Assembly (NCBI RefSeq): GCF_018613755.1
Contig: NZ_JAGGPP010000008.1
Span: forward strand, 454,265-518,264
Direction: 5' to 3'
Source of the DNA: Arthrobacter sp. ISL-72
GTDB taxonomy: Bacteria; Actinomycetota; Actinomycetes; Actinomycetales; Micrococcaceae
Length of the DNA: 64,000 nucleotides
Part shown: positions 10,411-18,269 of the stretch, one piece after another
Layout: each line of letters opens with the position of its first letter
Position numbering within the stretch: position 1 is the stretch's first letter
Made by a program: the position numbers and the translations under genes
The notes under the pieces: generated by a model
What the model was told of the DNA's origin: nothing
Database searches by the model: none
What the model saw: only the letters and a program-made list of their open reading frames with translations

Positions 10411-11718
10411 TCACCACTGCTCGTGCTGCGGGTACAGCGGGAAGTCGGCGGCGAGCTTGTCCACGCGGGCCTGCAGGGCCTCCACATCCGTCGCGGAGCC
10501 GGCCTTCAGGGCGGTGGCGATGATGTCCGCGACCTCGGTGAATTCCGAGGCGCCGAAGCCGCGGGTGGCCAGGGCAGGGGTACCGATGCGCAGTCCGGAG
10601 GTGACCATCGGCGGGCGGGGGTCGAACGGCACGGCGTTGCGGTTCACGGTGATGCCCACGGAGTGCAGGAGGTCCTCGGCCTGCTGGCCGTCCAGCTGGG
10701 AGTTGCGCAGGTCCACCAGGACCAGGTGCACGTCGGTGCCGCCGGTGAGGACCGAGACGCCGGCTTCAGCGACGTCGGCCTGGTTCAGGCGGTCCGCGAT
10801 GATCTTGGCGCCTTCGAGGACGCGCTCCTGGCGCTCCTTGAATTCCTCGCTGCCGGCGATCTTGAAGGCCACGGCCTTGGCTGCGATGACGTGCATCAGC
10901 GGGCCGCCCTGCTGGCCCGGGAAGACGTTGGAGTTGAGCTTCTTGGCCCACTCCTGCTTGGCCAGGATCACACCGGAGCGAGGACCGGCGAGGGTCTTGT
11001 GCACGGTGGAGGTGACGACGTCGGAGTGCGGCACCGGGCTCGGGTGCAGGCCTGCGGCCACGAGGCCGGCGAAGTGCGCCATGTCGGTCCAGAGGAGGGC
11101 GCCGACTTCGTCAGCGATGGAGCGGAAGGCCGCGAAGTCGAGGTGGCGCGGGTAGGCGGACCAGCCGGCGATGATCACCTGGGGCTTCTCGGCGATGGCC
11201 TGCTCGCGGAGCTTGTCCATGTCCACGCGGAAGTTGTCCTGCTCCACCTGGTAGGCAGCCACCTTGTAGAGCTTGCCGGAGAAGTTGAGCTTCATGCCGT
11301 GGGTCAGGTGGCCGCCGTGGGCCAGGGACAGGCCCAGGATTTTGTCGCCGGGCGTGATCATGGCGGACAGCGCTGCGGCGTTGGCCTGGGCACCTGAGTG
11401 CGGCTGGACGTTGGCGTACTCGGCGCCGAACAGTTCCTTGACGCGGTCAATGGCCAACTGCTCGGCGATGTCGACGTATTCGCAGCCGCCGTAGTAGCGG
11501 CGGCCCGGGTAACCCTCGGCGTACTTGTTGGTCAGGACGGAGCCCTGGGCTTCCATGACAGCGCGCGGGGCGAAGTTTTCGGAGGCGATCATTTCCAGGG
11601 TGCCGCGCTGGCGGCCAAGCTCCTGGTCCAGTACGGCGGCGATCTCGGGGTCGAGCTCAGCCAGCGGCAGGTTACTGACGGTGGAGGAAGTGCTGACGGA
11701 AGTCGGTGAAGTAGTCAC
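10411..11718 (-). CDS. glyA: serine hydroxymethyltransferase
   Basis: A PLP enzyme converting serine plus THF to glycine plus 5,10-methylene-THF, the main one-carbon source. The 435-residue protein has [18 protein letters not shown], the [10 protein letters not shown] segment and the Schiff-base lysine in [18 protein letters not shown] roughly 20-residue Ser/Thr-rich N-terminus precedes the conserved [16 protein letters not shown]. The ATG at 11718 is preceded by CAGGAG. It is the first gene of glyA-folD and lies behind a ZTP riboswitch, which should raise expression when AICAR/ZTP accumulates because 10-formyl-THF is short. Confidence 0.98.
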   Translation of the reverse strand: MTTSPTSVSTSSTVSNLPLAELDPEIAAVLDQELGRQRGTLEMIASENFAPRAVMEAQGSVLTNKYAEGYPGRRYYGGCEYVDIAEQLAIDRVKELFGAEYANVQPHSGAQANAAALSAMITPGDKILGLSLAHGGHLTHGMKLNFSGKLYKVAAYQVEQDNFRVDMDKLREQAIAEKPQVIIAGWSAYPRHLDFAAFRSIADEVGALLWTDMAHFAGLVAAGLHPSPVPHSDVVTSTVHKTLAGPRSGVILAKQEWAKKLNSNVFPGQQGGPLMHVIAAKAVAFKIAGSEEFKERQERVLEGAKIIADRLNQADVAEAGVSVLTGGTDVHLVLVDLRNSQLDGQQAEDLLHSVGITVNRNAVPFDPRPPMVTSGLRIGTPALATRGFGASEFTEVADIIATALKAGSATDVEALQARVDKLAADFPLYPQHEQW

Positions 11719-11832
11719 GAAGAACTCCTGGCTAGGATGGGCGCTGCTAAGGTCAGGCTACCGGCTGTGACGCTGCTCCGCCCCTTGGTTACAGGCAGGC
11801 CCGTGGTTGCGGGCAGGACAGCGCGGTGGGTC

Positions 11833-11850
11833 GGCAGTTGTTAAACTGCC
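11833..11850 (-). promoter_or_regulatory. hairpin in glyA leader, possible riboswitch expression platform
   Basis: A perfect 7-bp stem (GGCAGTT / AACTGCC) with a 4-base loop lies about 20 bases 3' of the ZTP aptamer on the minus strand. No U-run follows. It may be part of an alternative fold or a Rho-dependent control element rather than an intrinsic terminator. Confidence 0.4.
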
Positions 11851-11869
11851 GGCCGGCAAAACATGACCC

Positions 11870-11948
11870 TCGGCCCAGGCGTACGATCCGTGGTCTTCGT
11901 CAGTGCCGCTCCCTGATGGTTAGCCATCCAACGCCAGTTGCGACCGGT
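11870..11948 (-). ncRNA. ZTP (pfl motif) riboswitch aptamer
   Basis: On the minus strand the leader of glyA contains the conserved pfl-motif blocks in order: GGTCGCAACTGGCG (11945-11932), ACCATCAGGGAGCG (11920-11907) and CGCCTGGGC (11882-11874). The variable linker between the second and third block is normal for the class. ZTP riboswitches bind ZMP/ZTP, which build up when 10-formyl-THF is limiting for PurH, and typically turn on glyA, folD, purH or related genes. Here the regulated operon is glyA-folD. The assignment rests on consensus match and gene context; no structure was computed. Confidence 0.88.
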
Positions 11949-11980
11949 TAAGAGTATCAAAGCACGGGCCACGGCGCGGG

Positions 11981-11986
11981 TAGGCT
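11981..11986 (+). promoter_or_regulatory. -10 hexamer TAGGCT upstream of purU
   Basis: The hexamer TAGGCT is followed by seven bases and then GTG at 11994, matching the leaderless pattern seen elsewhere in this window and supporting 11994 as the purU start. Confidence 0.5.
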
Positions 11987-11993
11987 GGTGTGC

Positions 11994-12866
11994 GTGACTG
12001 AAGACCAGCAAAACCGCCAGCAGAACGCAGGCTACGTACTGACCCTTTCCTGCCCGGACCGGCCCGGCATCGTGCACGCCGTCGCGGGAGCACTGCTCGT
12101 GGCCGGCTGCAACATTACCGACTCCCAGCAATACGGCAGCGAAGCCACGGGAACGTTCTTCATGCGCGTTGAAGTAACCACGGGCGCGTCCCGGGCCGAC
12201 GTCCACAGTGCGCTGGAGCCGGTGACCGCGGCCTTCGGCATGCAGTGGAGCCTGAATCCCGCCGGCCGGAAGGTCCGCACCCTGCTGATGGCCAGCAAAT
12301 CCGCCCACTGCCTCAACGACCTGCTGTTCCTGCAGCGCTCCGGCACCCTGCCCATCGAGATCCCGGCCATTGTCTCCAACCACCAGGACCTGGCCGGACT
12401 CGCGGAGTTCTACGGCATCCCCTTCCACTACATCCCCGTCACTGCGGACACCAAGGTCCGGGCCGAGGACCAGCTGCGGAAGATCATTGCCGAGGAGGAC
12501 ATCGAGCTGACCGTCCTGGCCCGCTACATGCAGATTCTGTCCAACGAGCTGTGCACCGAGCTCACCGGCAAGGCCATCAATATCCACCACTCCTTCCTGC
12601 CGTCCTTCAAGGGTGCGAAGCCGTACCACCAGGCCCATGCCCGCGGCGTGAAGCTGATCGGTGCCACCGCACACTACGTCACGGCCGCCCTGGACGAGGG
12701 GCCGATCATCGAGCAGGAAGTCATCCGCGTGGACCACCGGCGCACCGCCGAGCAGTTTGTGCAGATGGGCCGCGACGTGGAAGGCCGCACCCTGGCCCAG
12801 GCCGTCCAGTGGCACGCCGAGCACCGGGTGCTGCTGGATGGAAACCGCACGGTCGTCTTCAACTAG
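11994..12866 (+). CDS. purU: formyltetrahydrofolate deformylase
   Basis: Hydrolyses 10-formyl-THF to THF and formate, balancing one-carbon pools. The 290-residue protein has an N-terminal ACT domain (about 12-90, SCPDRPGIVHAVAGALL) and a C-terminal formyltransferase-fold domain with INIHHSFLPSFKGAKPYHQA and the catalytic Asp in TAALDEGPIIEQE. The GTG at 11994 is favoured by the leaderless promoter; another GTG lies two codons upstream at 11988. It is divergent from the ZTP-controlled glyA-folD operon and so shares its intergenic region. The two units act oppositely on the 10-formyl-THF pool. Confidence 0.95.
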   Translation: MTEDQQNRQQNAGYVLTLSCPDRPGIVHAVAGALLVAGCNITDSQQYGSEATGTFFMRVEVTTGASRADVHSALEPVTAAFGMQWSLNPAGRKVRTLLMASKSAHCLNDLLFLQRSGTLPIEIPAIVSNHQDLAGLAEFYGIPFHYIPVTADTKVRAEDQLRKIIAEEDIELTVLARYMQILSNELCTELTGKAINIHHSFLPSFKGAKPYHQAHARGVKLIGATAHYVTAALDEGPIIEQEVIRVDHRRTAEQFVQMGRDVEGRTLAQAVQWHAEHRVLLDGNRTVVFN

Positions 12867-12893
12867 GGGCCTGATGGCTTCGCAGGTGCCGCA

Positions 12894-13565
12894 ATGAATT
12901 CGCTGGAGGAGCACAGTGGCGAAGACAGACTGGCCGCGTTCTACAACCAGCGCGCTGTCCTTCATCCCGTGCATCCGCTGACCCACCAGCGTGTGGAGCA
13001 GCGGGAGAAGTTCATTGCCCGGTTGAAGGCGGAGGGCCGGCATGCGGTGCTCGAGATCGGCTCAGGCCCGGGTCTCGACGGGCTGAAGTTCGTCCAGGCC
13101 GGCATCCATTACACGGGCGTTGACCTGTCCGAAGAGCAGGTTCGGATTGCAACGGCCAAGGGGCTCAACGTCTCGGTGGCAAGCGCCCGCAGCCTGCCCT
13201 TCGCCGACGGGGCCTTCCCGGCGGTGTGGACCATGAGCACTCTGCTGCACATCCCCAACAGCGACATTGACGACGTCGTACGCGAACTCGCGCGGGTCGC
13301 CGCGCCGGGCGCGCCGATCGCCGTCGGACTTTGGTCCGGGGACGACGAAGAGGTGCTCAACCCCGAAGACGTGATCCAGCCGCAGCGCTTTTTCAGCCGG
13401 CGCAGCGATGCTGCGCTCCGGCGGATCTTCGGCAGGCACGGGGAGATCGATGAATTCATCACGTGGCCGGAGGGCACCGGCGCGGAATCCGGGCCGGGCG
13501 CCGGCCGCTGGACCCAGCACTACCAGTTCCTGGTCCTCCGCACTCCCAGAGCCCAGCACACCTAG
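12894..13565 (+). CDS. class I SAM-dependent methyltransferase
   Basis: A 223-residue protein with Rossmann-type methyltransferase motif I VLEIGSGPGLDGL, motif II-like YTGVDLSEEQ, and LPFADGAFPAVWTMSTLLHI, typical of the Methyltransf_11 family. The substrate is unknown. It begins 27 bp after purU with no terminator between, so it may be cotranscribed. The C-terminal third is charged and lacks a recognisable substrate domain. Confidence 0.88.
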   Translation: MNSLEEHSGEDRLAAFYNQRAVLHPVHPLTHQRVEQREKFIARLKAEGRHAVLEIGSGPGLDGLKFVQAGIHYTGVDLSEEQVRIATAKGLNVSVASARSLPFADGAFPAVWTMSTLLHIPNSDIDDVVRELARVAAPGAPIAVGLWSGDDEEVLNPEDVIQPQRFFSRRSDAALRRIFGRHGEIDEFITWPEGTGAESGPGAGRWTQHYQFLVLRTPRAQHT

Positions 13566-13585
13566 GTTGGGGAAGATAGGTGCGG

Positions 13586-14158
13586 CTAGCTGCCCCTGCG
13601 GTCCCTTGCCATGTAGCCGCCCAGGAAGCCTCCGGCGACCAGCAGGACCGCCCCCACCCGCGCCAGCCGGACGCCCAGCTTGTGGCGGTCCCGGAGCCGT
13701 GCTGCCAGCGATGCCGCGAAGATCAGCACGGACACGGCGTTCAACCCGGCATGGACGATGCCCACCCGCTTCGTGGGATGGGCGGCCAACGCCCATTCGG
13801 CCCACCCTGTCAGTGCGGTGGGCGCGGCGGATATAACACCAAGACCCACCAGCCGGGTGGCCGCCCGCTGCGTCCCTGGATCCGCAAACAGGTCGAGGTA
13901 CACGGCCATGAACCACGCGCCGAAGGGCACATCGGTGAGGATGATGTGCAGCGGTATGCCGGTTGCATCACCGTGCAGGATACGTCGGAGGCGACCGTTT
14001 TCGACCAGGCGGCGGGCCCGCGGTTCAGCGACGCGGACCGCCGCATCCAGGGCTTCCAGCCGCTCGAGGCGGTGCATCTGCCGGCGGAACACGCTGGACC
14101 CGCCCCCGGTGTCCTTGCGTAGGTTGAGGCCGGGCAGTGCCAATGAACGCAGTCCCAT
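13586..14158 (-). CDS. DUF2231-like four-helix membrane protein
   Basis: A 190-residue protein with about four hydrophobic helices in the C-terminal two thirds, beginning with GDATGIPLHIILTDVPFGAWF and including HAGLNAVSVLIFAASLAAR. The PLHIILTDVPFGAW signature followed by helices is characteristic of the DUF2231 family, whose function is unknown. The N-terminal 50 residues are basic and cytoplasmic. The ATG at 14158 has TAGCAT six bases upstream. It is convergent with the methyltransferase gene. Confidence 0.82.
   Translation of the reverse strand: MGLRSLALPGLNLRKDTGGGSSVFRRQMHRLERLEALDAAVRVAEPRARRLVENGRLRRILHGDATGIPLHIILTDVPFGAWFMAVYLDLFADPGTQRAATRLVGLGVISAAPTALTGWAEWALAAHPTKRVGIVHAGLNAVSVLIFAASLAARLRDRHKLGVRLARVGAVLLVAGGFLGGYMARDRRGS
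14065..14070 (-). other. no separate feature (inside the DUF2231-like gene)
   Basis: This six-base position lies within the coding region of the DUF2231-like gene. It carries no independent signal; the promoter hexamer of that gene is at 14165-14170. Confidence 0.05.
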
Positions 14159-14164
14159 GGGCCC

Positions 14165-14170
14165 ATGCTA
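14165..14170 (-). promoter_or_regulatory. -10 hexamer TAGCAT of a probable leaderless promoter
   Basis: On the minus strand TAGCAT is followed by GGGCCC and the ATG of the DUF2231-like gene at 14158. Confidence 0.45.
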
Positions 14171-14205
14171 GTGAGCCCGGGCAGCGGCGTCACTAGGCAC
14201 AAAGT

Positions 14206-14259
14206 CCGTTTCCAGGGCCGGAGGCCGTGGAACCCGATCCCGGAGCCCGTTTCCAGGGC
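14206..14259. repeat. 13-bp direct repeat in an intergenic region
   Basis: CCGTTTCCAGGGC occurs at 14206-14218 and again at 14247-14259 between two divergent promoters. It could be a paired regulator site or chance; nothing else in the window supports a function. Confidence 0.35.
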
Positions 14260-14277
14260 ATGCGGCCGGCTGTGTCC

Positions 14278-14283
14278 TAGGCT
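14278..14283 (+). promoter_or_regulatory. -10 hexamer TAGGCT of a probable leaderless promoter
   Basis: TAGGCT is followed by GGGCTC and the ATG of the gamma carbonic anhydrase-like gene at 14290, with no ribosome-binding site. Confidence 0.5.
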
Positions 14284-14289
14284 GGGCTC

Positions 14290-14817
14290 ATGGCTCCTCT
14301 CTATCCTTTTGCCGGCACCAGCCCGGACGTCCACCCTTCAGTCTTCGTCGCCCCCAGCGCGTCCGTGATCGGTAACGCCACCCTTGCCGAGGACGCCAGC
14401 GCGTTCTACGGCGTCTCGGTCCGCGCCGACACCGCCGCCATCACTGTCGGCATCGGCAGCAACCTGCAGGACAACGTGGTGCTGCACGCGGACCCCGGCT
14501 TCCCCTGCAGCGTCGGGGCGCGCGTCAGTGTGGGGCACAGCGCCGTCGTCCACGGCTGCACGGTGGAGGACGACTGCCTGATCGGCATGAGCGCGACCAT
14601 CCTGAACGGTGCCGTGATCGGCGCCGGCTCGCTGGTGGCGGCCGGCGCCGTGGTGCTCGAAGGCACCGTCATTCCGCCCCGTTCCCTGGTGGCGGGCGTC
14701 CCGGCGAAAGTGCGCCGTGAACTCACCGATGAAGAGTTCGACGGCGTGAAGCGCAACGCTGCGCACTACCGCGAGCTGGCGCAGGCGCACCGGGAGATGC
14801 ACGGCAGTCCAGGCTGA
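14290..14817 (+). CDS. gamma-class carbonic anhydrase family protein
   Basis: A 175-residue left-handed beta-helix protein with hexapeptide repeats such as VIGNAT, IGAGSL and VAAGAV. The three zinc-binding histidines expected for the family are suggested by VVLHAD and SVGHSAVVHGC. The C-terminal helix (YRELAQAHRE) packs against the helix in known members. Catalytic hydration of CO2 has been shown for some family members only, so activity here is inferred. It is transcribed alone from a leaderless-type promoter and ends before a strong hairpin. Confidence 0.92.
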   Translation: MAPLYPFAGTSPDVHPSVFVAPSASVIGNATLAEDASAFYGVSVRADTAAITVGIGSNLQDNVVLHADPGFPCSVGARVSVGHSAVVHGCTVEDDCLIGMSATILNGAVIGAGSLVAAGAVVLEGTVIPPRSLVAGVPAKVRRELTDEEFDGVKRNAAHYRELAQAHREMHGSPG

Positions 14818-14846
14818 GGACCCGCGTTCGGCGCCAAGACGCCGTA

Positions 14847-14886
14847 ACGGTCCTGGGACACCTGAATACCGGTGTCCCAGGACCGT
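14847..14886. terminator. bidirectional hairpin terminator
   Basis: A perfect 16-bp inverted repeat (ACGGTCCTGGGACACC and its complement) with an 8-base loop sits between two convergent genes, the carbonic anhydrase-like gene and the flavin oxidase. A short T-rich stretch follows on the plus strand. Confidence 0.85.
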
Positions 14887-14903
14887 TTGTGCGTCGCACG
14901 ACC

Positions 14904-16637
14904 TCAGTCCAGGCTGATCGGGCCCAGGGCGTCGAGCAGTTCCCCCGGGCCGGGGTTGCCCGGTGAGGAGGACCCGCCGAGGTGGTTCACCACGCCCCAC
15001 ACGGCGTTCAGGCCGGTGGTGACAGCGCCCTCGGCCCAGCCGGCGGTGAAGGAAACGTCGTCGCCGGCCAGGAAGATCCCGCGCTGGGCTTCCGGCAGTT
15101 TGTCCTGCTTGAAGTGCGTGAACAGCCGCTGCTGGTAGCGGTAGTGCCCGGGCAGGTTCGCCTTGAACGCTCCCATGAAGTTGGGGTCCGCCTCCCACGA
15201 AACCGTGATGGGCTGCCCGATGATGTGGCTCGCGATGTCCACGCGCGGGTAGATCTGCTCCAGCGAGTGCAGCATGAGCTCCACCCGCTGGTCGGCGTCG
15301 AGTGCCAGCCATTTCAGGGCGTCGTCGTTCCAGGTGTAGGAAAGCAGGATCACGGCAGGCTTGTCCGGGCCGTCGTCGAGTAGGTAGGTGGCGCGGTTGA
15401 GCCTGTCCGTCAGCGTCATGGACAGCACGTCGCGGCCGGTCTCCGGATCGGTGTCCTTCCAGAACGGCCGGTCCACCATCACGAAGGTCTTGGAGGACTG
15501 CATGTAGTGCGAGCGCTCGATCGCCGTCCACAGCTCTGCGGGGAACAAGGCCTCCTCCGTGTGGATCCGAGTGGACAGCAGCCAGGACTGGCACGTGGTG
15601 ACGACGGCGGGATAGCTCGCTTCCCGGCCCCAGCGTTCGCGCAGGCGGAGGTCGCCGTTGGCATCGCGGCCGATCCGGTCCACGGCGCCGCGCGGGGAAC
15701 CTGAGTGCAGTGACGCCAGTGACGTTCCTTCCGGCCAGTGCGCCATGCCCGACGGCGAGTGCTGCCACAGTGCCTCGGGGAGCCGCTGCGCCCCGCCGGC
15801 TATGAAGCGGTGCTGGTCATCGGCGTCCGTATAAACGACGCGCAGTATTTCGAGGATGGAGTTGGGGAAGTCGGTGTCCCAGCCGCCGGTGCCGAAACCC
15901 ACCTGCCCGAACGCCTCGCGGTGGGCGAAGCCGGCTTCCTTGAAGGACTCGCTGGCGGCGATGAAGCCGTAGAACGTCTGCTCGTCCATCAGGGGTAGGA
16001 GTTCGTTCCAGATCTCCTTGATCCTGGCCGTGTCCCGAGCCCGGATGGCCTCCTGCATCTCACTGAATTTGGCGCCGTCGTTCACGGCTGCCTTCCATGC
16101 GTCCGCCACTTCGCGGAAGAACGGCGGCAGGTCCGCCGGGGTGCTGGCATAGTGCTTCTTCCCGGCCAGTTCGATCACGGTGCTTGAGGTGGCGGGGGCC
16201 AGCGGGTTGGGGAACTCCTGGGTCTTCAGGCCCAGCAGGTCCACGTAATGGTAGAAGGACTTGCCGGACACCGGGAACCGCATCCCGCCGAGGTCCGCCA
16301 CGACGCCCGGCGCCGAGGGGAAGCTGGCAGTGCGGAGCCGGCCGCCGATCTGGTCGGCTTCGTAAATGACCGGGCGGAGTCCCAGCTTCATCAGTTCGTA
16401 GGCCGTGACCAGGCCGGAGAGTCCTGCACCGACCACTGCCACTTCGGTCCCGAAGAGTTCGGGCGGCACGGAACCGAGCCCGTCGGGGTGGGCGAGGTAG
16501 TGGTCATAGCTGAACGGGAAGTCCGGGTTCAGCATGGTGATCGGGGCCGCGCCCGCCTCCGGCAGGGTGCCGGCCGTCGCGGTTTCAAGAGCGGCCGCAG
16601 CAGGATTGTTTGCCGGCAGTTCGGTGGCGATGGTCAT
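14904..16637 (-). CDS. flavin amine oxidase, tryptophan 2-monooxygenase / L-amino-acid oxidase type
   Basis: A 577-residue FAD enzyme with the dinucleotide-binding motif VAVVGAGLSGLVTAYELM (about 65-83), GGRLRTASFPS and the C-terminal FAD contact GIFLAGDDVSFTAGWAEGAV. The N-terminal NPDFPFSYDHYL..GLG segment before the Rossmann motif resembles IaaM-type tryptophan 2-monooxygenases and bacterial L-amino-acid oxidases more than polyamine oxidases. The substrate is therefore probably an amino acid, oxidised or decarboxylated in the cytoplasm. Its ATG overlaps the stop of the APC permease gene (ATGA), so uptake and oxidation are coupled. Confidence 0.88.
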   Translation of the reverse strand: MTIATELPANNPAAAALETATAGTLPEAGAAPITMLNPDFPFSYDHYLAHPDGLGSVPPELFGTEVAVVGAGLSGLVTAYELMKLGLRPVIYEADQIGGRLRTASFPSAPGVVADLGGMRFPVSGKSFYHYVDLLGLKTQEFPNPLAPATSSTVIELAGKKHYASTPADLPPFFREVADAWKAAVNDGAKFSEMQEAIRARDTARIKEIWNELLPLMDEQTFYGFIAASESFKEAGFAHREAFGQVGFGTGGWDTDFPNSILEILRVVYTDADDQHRFIAGGAQRLPEALWQHSPSGMAHWPEGTSLASLHSGSPRGAVDRIGRDANGDLRLRERWGREASYPAVVTTCQSWLLSTRIHTEEALFPAELWTAIERSHYMQSSKTFVMVDRPFWKDTDPETGRDVLSMTLTDRLNRATYLLDDGPDKPAVILLSYTWNDDALKWLALDADQRVELMLHSLEQIYPRVDIASHIIGQPITVSWEADPNFMGAFKANLPGHYRYQQRLFTHFKQDKLPEAQRGIFLAGDDVSFTAGWAEGAVTTGLNAVWGVVNHLGGSSSPGNPGPGELLDALGPISLD

Positions 16638-18169
16638 GAAAGGTCTGCCTTCGTCGGTTCGGTGGTGGAGGGTGTTGAAGTGTCGCGCCCGCTGAGTTCA
16701 CGGTATTCCTCGTGGCTTAGCGCCGCCACCCTTGAGTGGCGCCGGCCGTAACCGAAGTAGGCTGCGAGGCCCACCAGCATCCAGAGGCCGAAGACCAGCC
16801 AGGTCTCGGCCCCGAGGTTAGCCATGAGGTAGGCGCACATGAGCGCGCCGAGGATGGGCGTCAGCGGGAACAGCGGGACACGGAAGGTGCGTTTGAGTTC
16901 CGGCCGGTTGCGCCGCAGGTAGATGACGGCAACGTTGACCAGGGCAAAGGCGAACAGGGTACCGATGCTGGTGGCGTCCGCCAGGTCGCCGAGCGGCACC
17001 AGGCCGGCTGTGAGGGCCACGAGGAAGCCCACAATCAGCGTGCCTGCAACGGGGGTGCCGGTGCGGGACGAGACGCGGCCGAAGATCCTGGGGATGAGGC
17101 CGTCGCGGGCCATCGAGAGCAGGATGCGGGTCTGGCCGTAGAGGACGGTCAGGACGATGCTGGCGATGGCCAGGACGGCGCCGACGGCGAAGACAACCGC
17201 GATCCACGGCTGCCCGGTGGTTTCCTCGAGGATCTTCACCAGCGCAGCCTCGGTGCCGTCGAACCAGCCCCAGGGGCGGGCGCCGATGGCGGCGACCGCT
17301 ACGAGGACGTAGATGGTGGTGACGATCAGCATCGACAGCATAATGGCGCGCGGCAGGTCCCGTTTGGGGTTGCGGGCCTCCTCGCCGGCGGTGGAGGCGG
17401 CGTCGAAACCGATGTAGGAAAAGAAGACCGTGGAAGCGGCGGCTGAAACGCCGGCAGCGCCCATGGGCAGGAGCGGCTCGAAGTTGCCTGCGTTGAAGGC
17501 GGTAAACGCCACGGCGCAGAAGAAGAGGAGGATAGCGACCTTAACCACCACGATTGCGGTGTTGATCCAGGCGCTTTCCCTGGCCCCGCGGACCAGCAGG
17601 ATTGTGGCCAGGACAACAATGATCATCGCCGGGATGTTCATGATTCCGCCGTCTCCCGGTGGCTGCGAGACGGCGTCCGGCAGGACTTGCCCGAAGACCG
17701 CCAGGGTCTCGTTGACGTACTGGCCCGCCCCCACAGCCACTGCCGCCACGGACACGGCGTACTCCAGCACCAGGCACCAGCCGCAGATCCAGGCCATGCC
17801 TTCGCCCAGGGTGGCGTACGTGTAGGAGTAGCTGGAGCCTGCCACCGGGACCAGCCCGGCCATCTCGGCGTAGGAGACCGCCGAGAGCAGGGCGGCCAGG
17901 CCGGCGATGGCGAACGAAATCCAGATGGCGGGACCGGCCAGGGGCACGGATTCGCCCAGGATGACCAGGATGCCGGTCCCTAGCGTGGCGCCGACGCTGA
18001 TCATGGTCAGTTGCAGAACGCCGAAGCTGCGGACCAGCCCGGTGCCGCCATGGCCGTTTTCGGCTTCGCTGACCATCTGGCCGATCGGCTTGCGGCGCAG
18101 CAGTTGCGCAGCCAGGCCCGGGCGGGGGGCAGCTGCCGGCGGCCGGCCGGTGAGTGTTGGCACAGTCAT
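16634..18169 (-). CDS. APC-superfamily amino acid permease
   Basis: A 511-residue transporter with 12 hydrophobic helices, starting with GVLQLTMISVGATLGTGILVILG and the YAEMAGLVPVAGSSYSYTY consensus of the cationic amino acid transporter group. VFFSYIGFDAASTAGEEARNP is also typical. It should import an amino acid across the plasma membrane. The ATG at 18169 (MTVPTLTGRP) is used; upstream codons in frame lack coding character and cross into the divergent promoter region. The flavin oxidase follows with a 4-bp overlap, suggesting the substrate is oxidised after uptake. Confidence 0.94.
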   Translation of the reverse strand: MTVPTLTGRPPAAAPRPGLAAQLLRRKPIGQMVSEAENGHGGTGLVRSFGVLQLTMISVGATLGTGILVILGESVPLAGPAIWISFAIAGLAALLSAVSYAEMAGLVPVAGSSYSYTYATLGEGMAWICGWCLVLEYAVSVAAVAVGAGQYVNETLAVFGQVLPDAVSQPPGDGGIMNIPAMIIVVLATILLVRGARESAWINTAIVVVKVAILLFFCAVAFTAFNAGNFEPLLPMGAAGVSAAASTVFFSYIGFDAASTAGEEARNPKRDLPRAIMLSMLIVTTIYVLVAVAAIGARPWGWFDGTEAALVKILEETTGQPWIAVVFAVGAVLAIASIVLTVLYGQTRILLSMARDGLIPRIFGRVSSRTGTPVAGTLIVGFLVALTAGLVPLGDLADATSIGTLFAFALVNVAVIYLRRNRPELKRTFRVPLFPLTPILGALMCAYLMANLGAETWLVFGLWMLVGLAAYFGYGRRHSRVAALSHEEYRELSGRDTSTPSTTEPTKADLS

Positions 18170-18255
18170 CGTTGACTTCCGTTCGTGAGTAGTTGTCGGT
18201 TTCCCCCGGTCAAGCTTAGGTTTGTGAGCTACCTCTCGTGTTGTGCAAAATGCCC

Positions 18256-18261
18256 TATAGT
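18256..18261 (+). promoter_or_regulatory. -10 hexamer TATAGT upstream of alr
   Basis: TATAGT ends 8 bases before the alr ATG at 18270, within the 100-bp divergent region shared with the permease. No clear -35 or ribosome site is visible. Confidence 0.4.
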
Positions 18262-18269
18262 ATTCTGGC

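Noticed and set aside
9524..11155. Long open frame antisense to glyA-folD
   Set aside because: High GC leaves long spurious frames; it lies on the opposite strand of two unmistakable enzymes and has no family signal.
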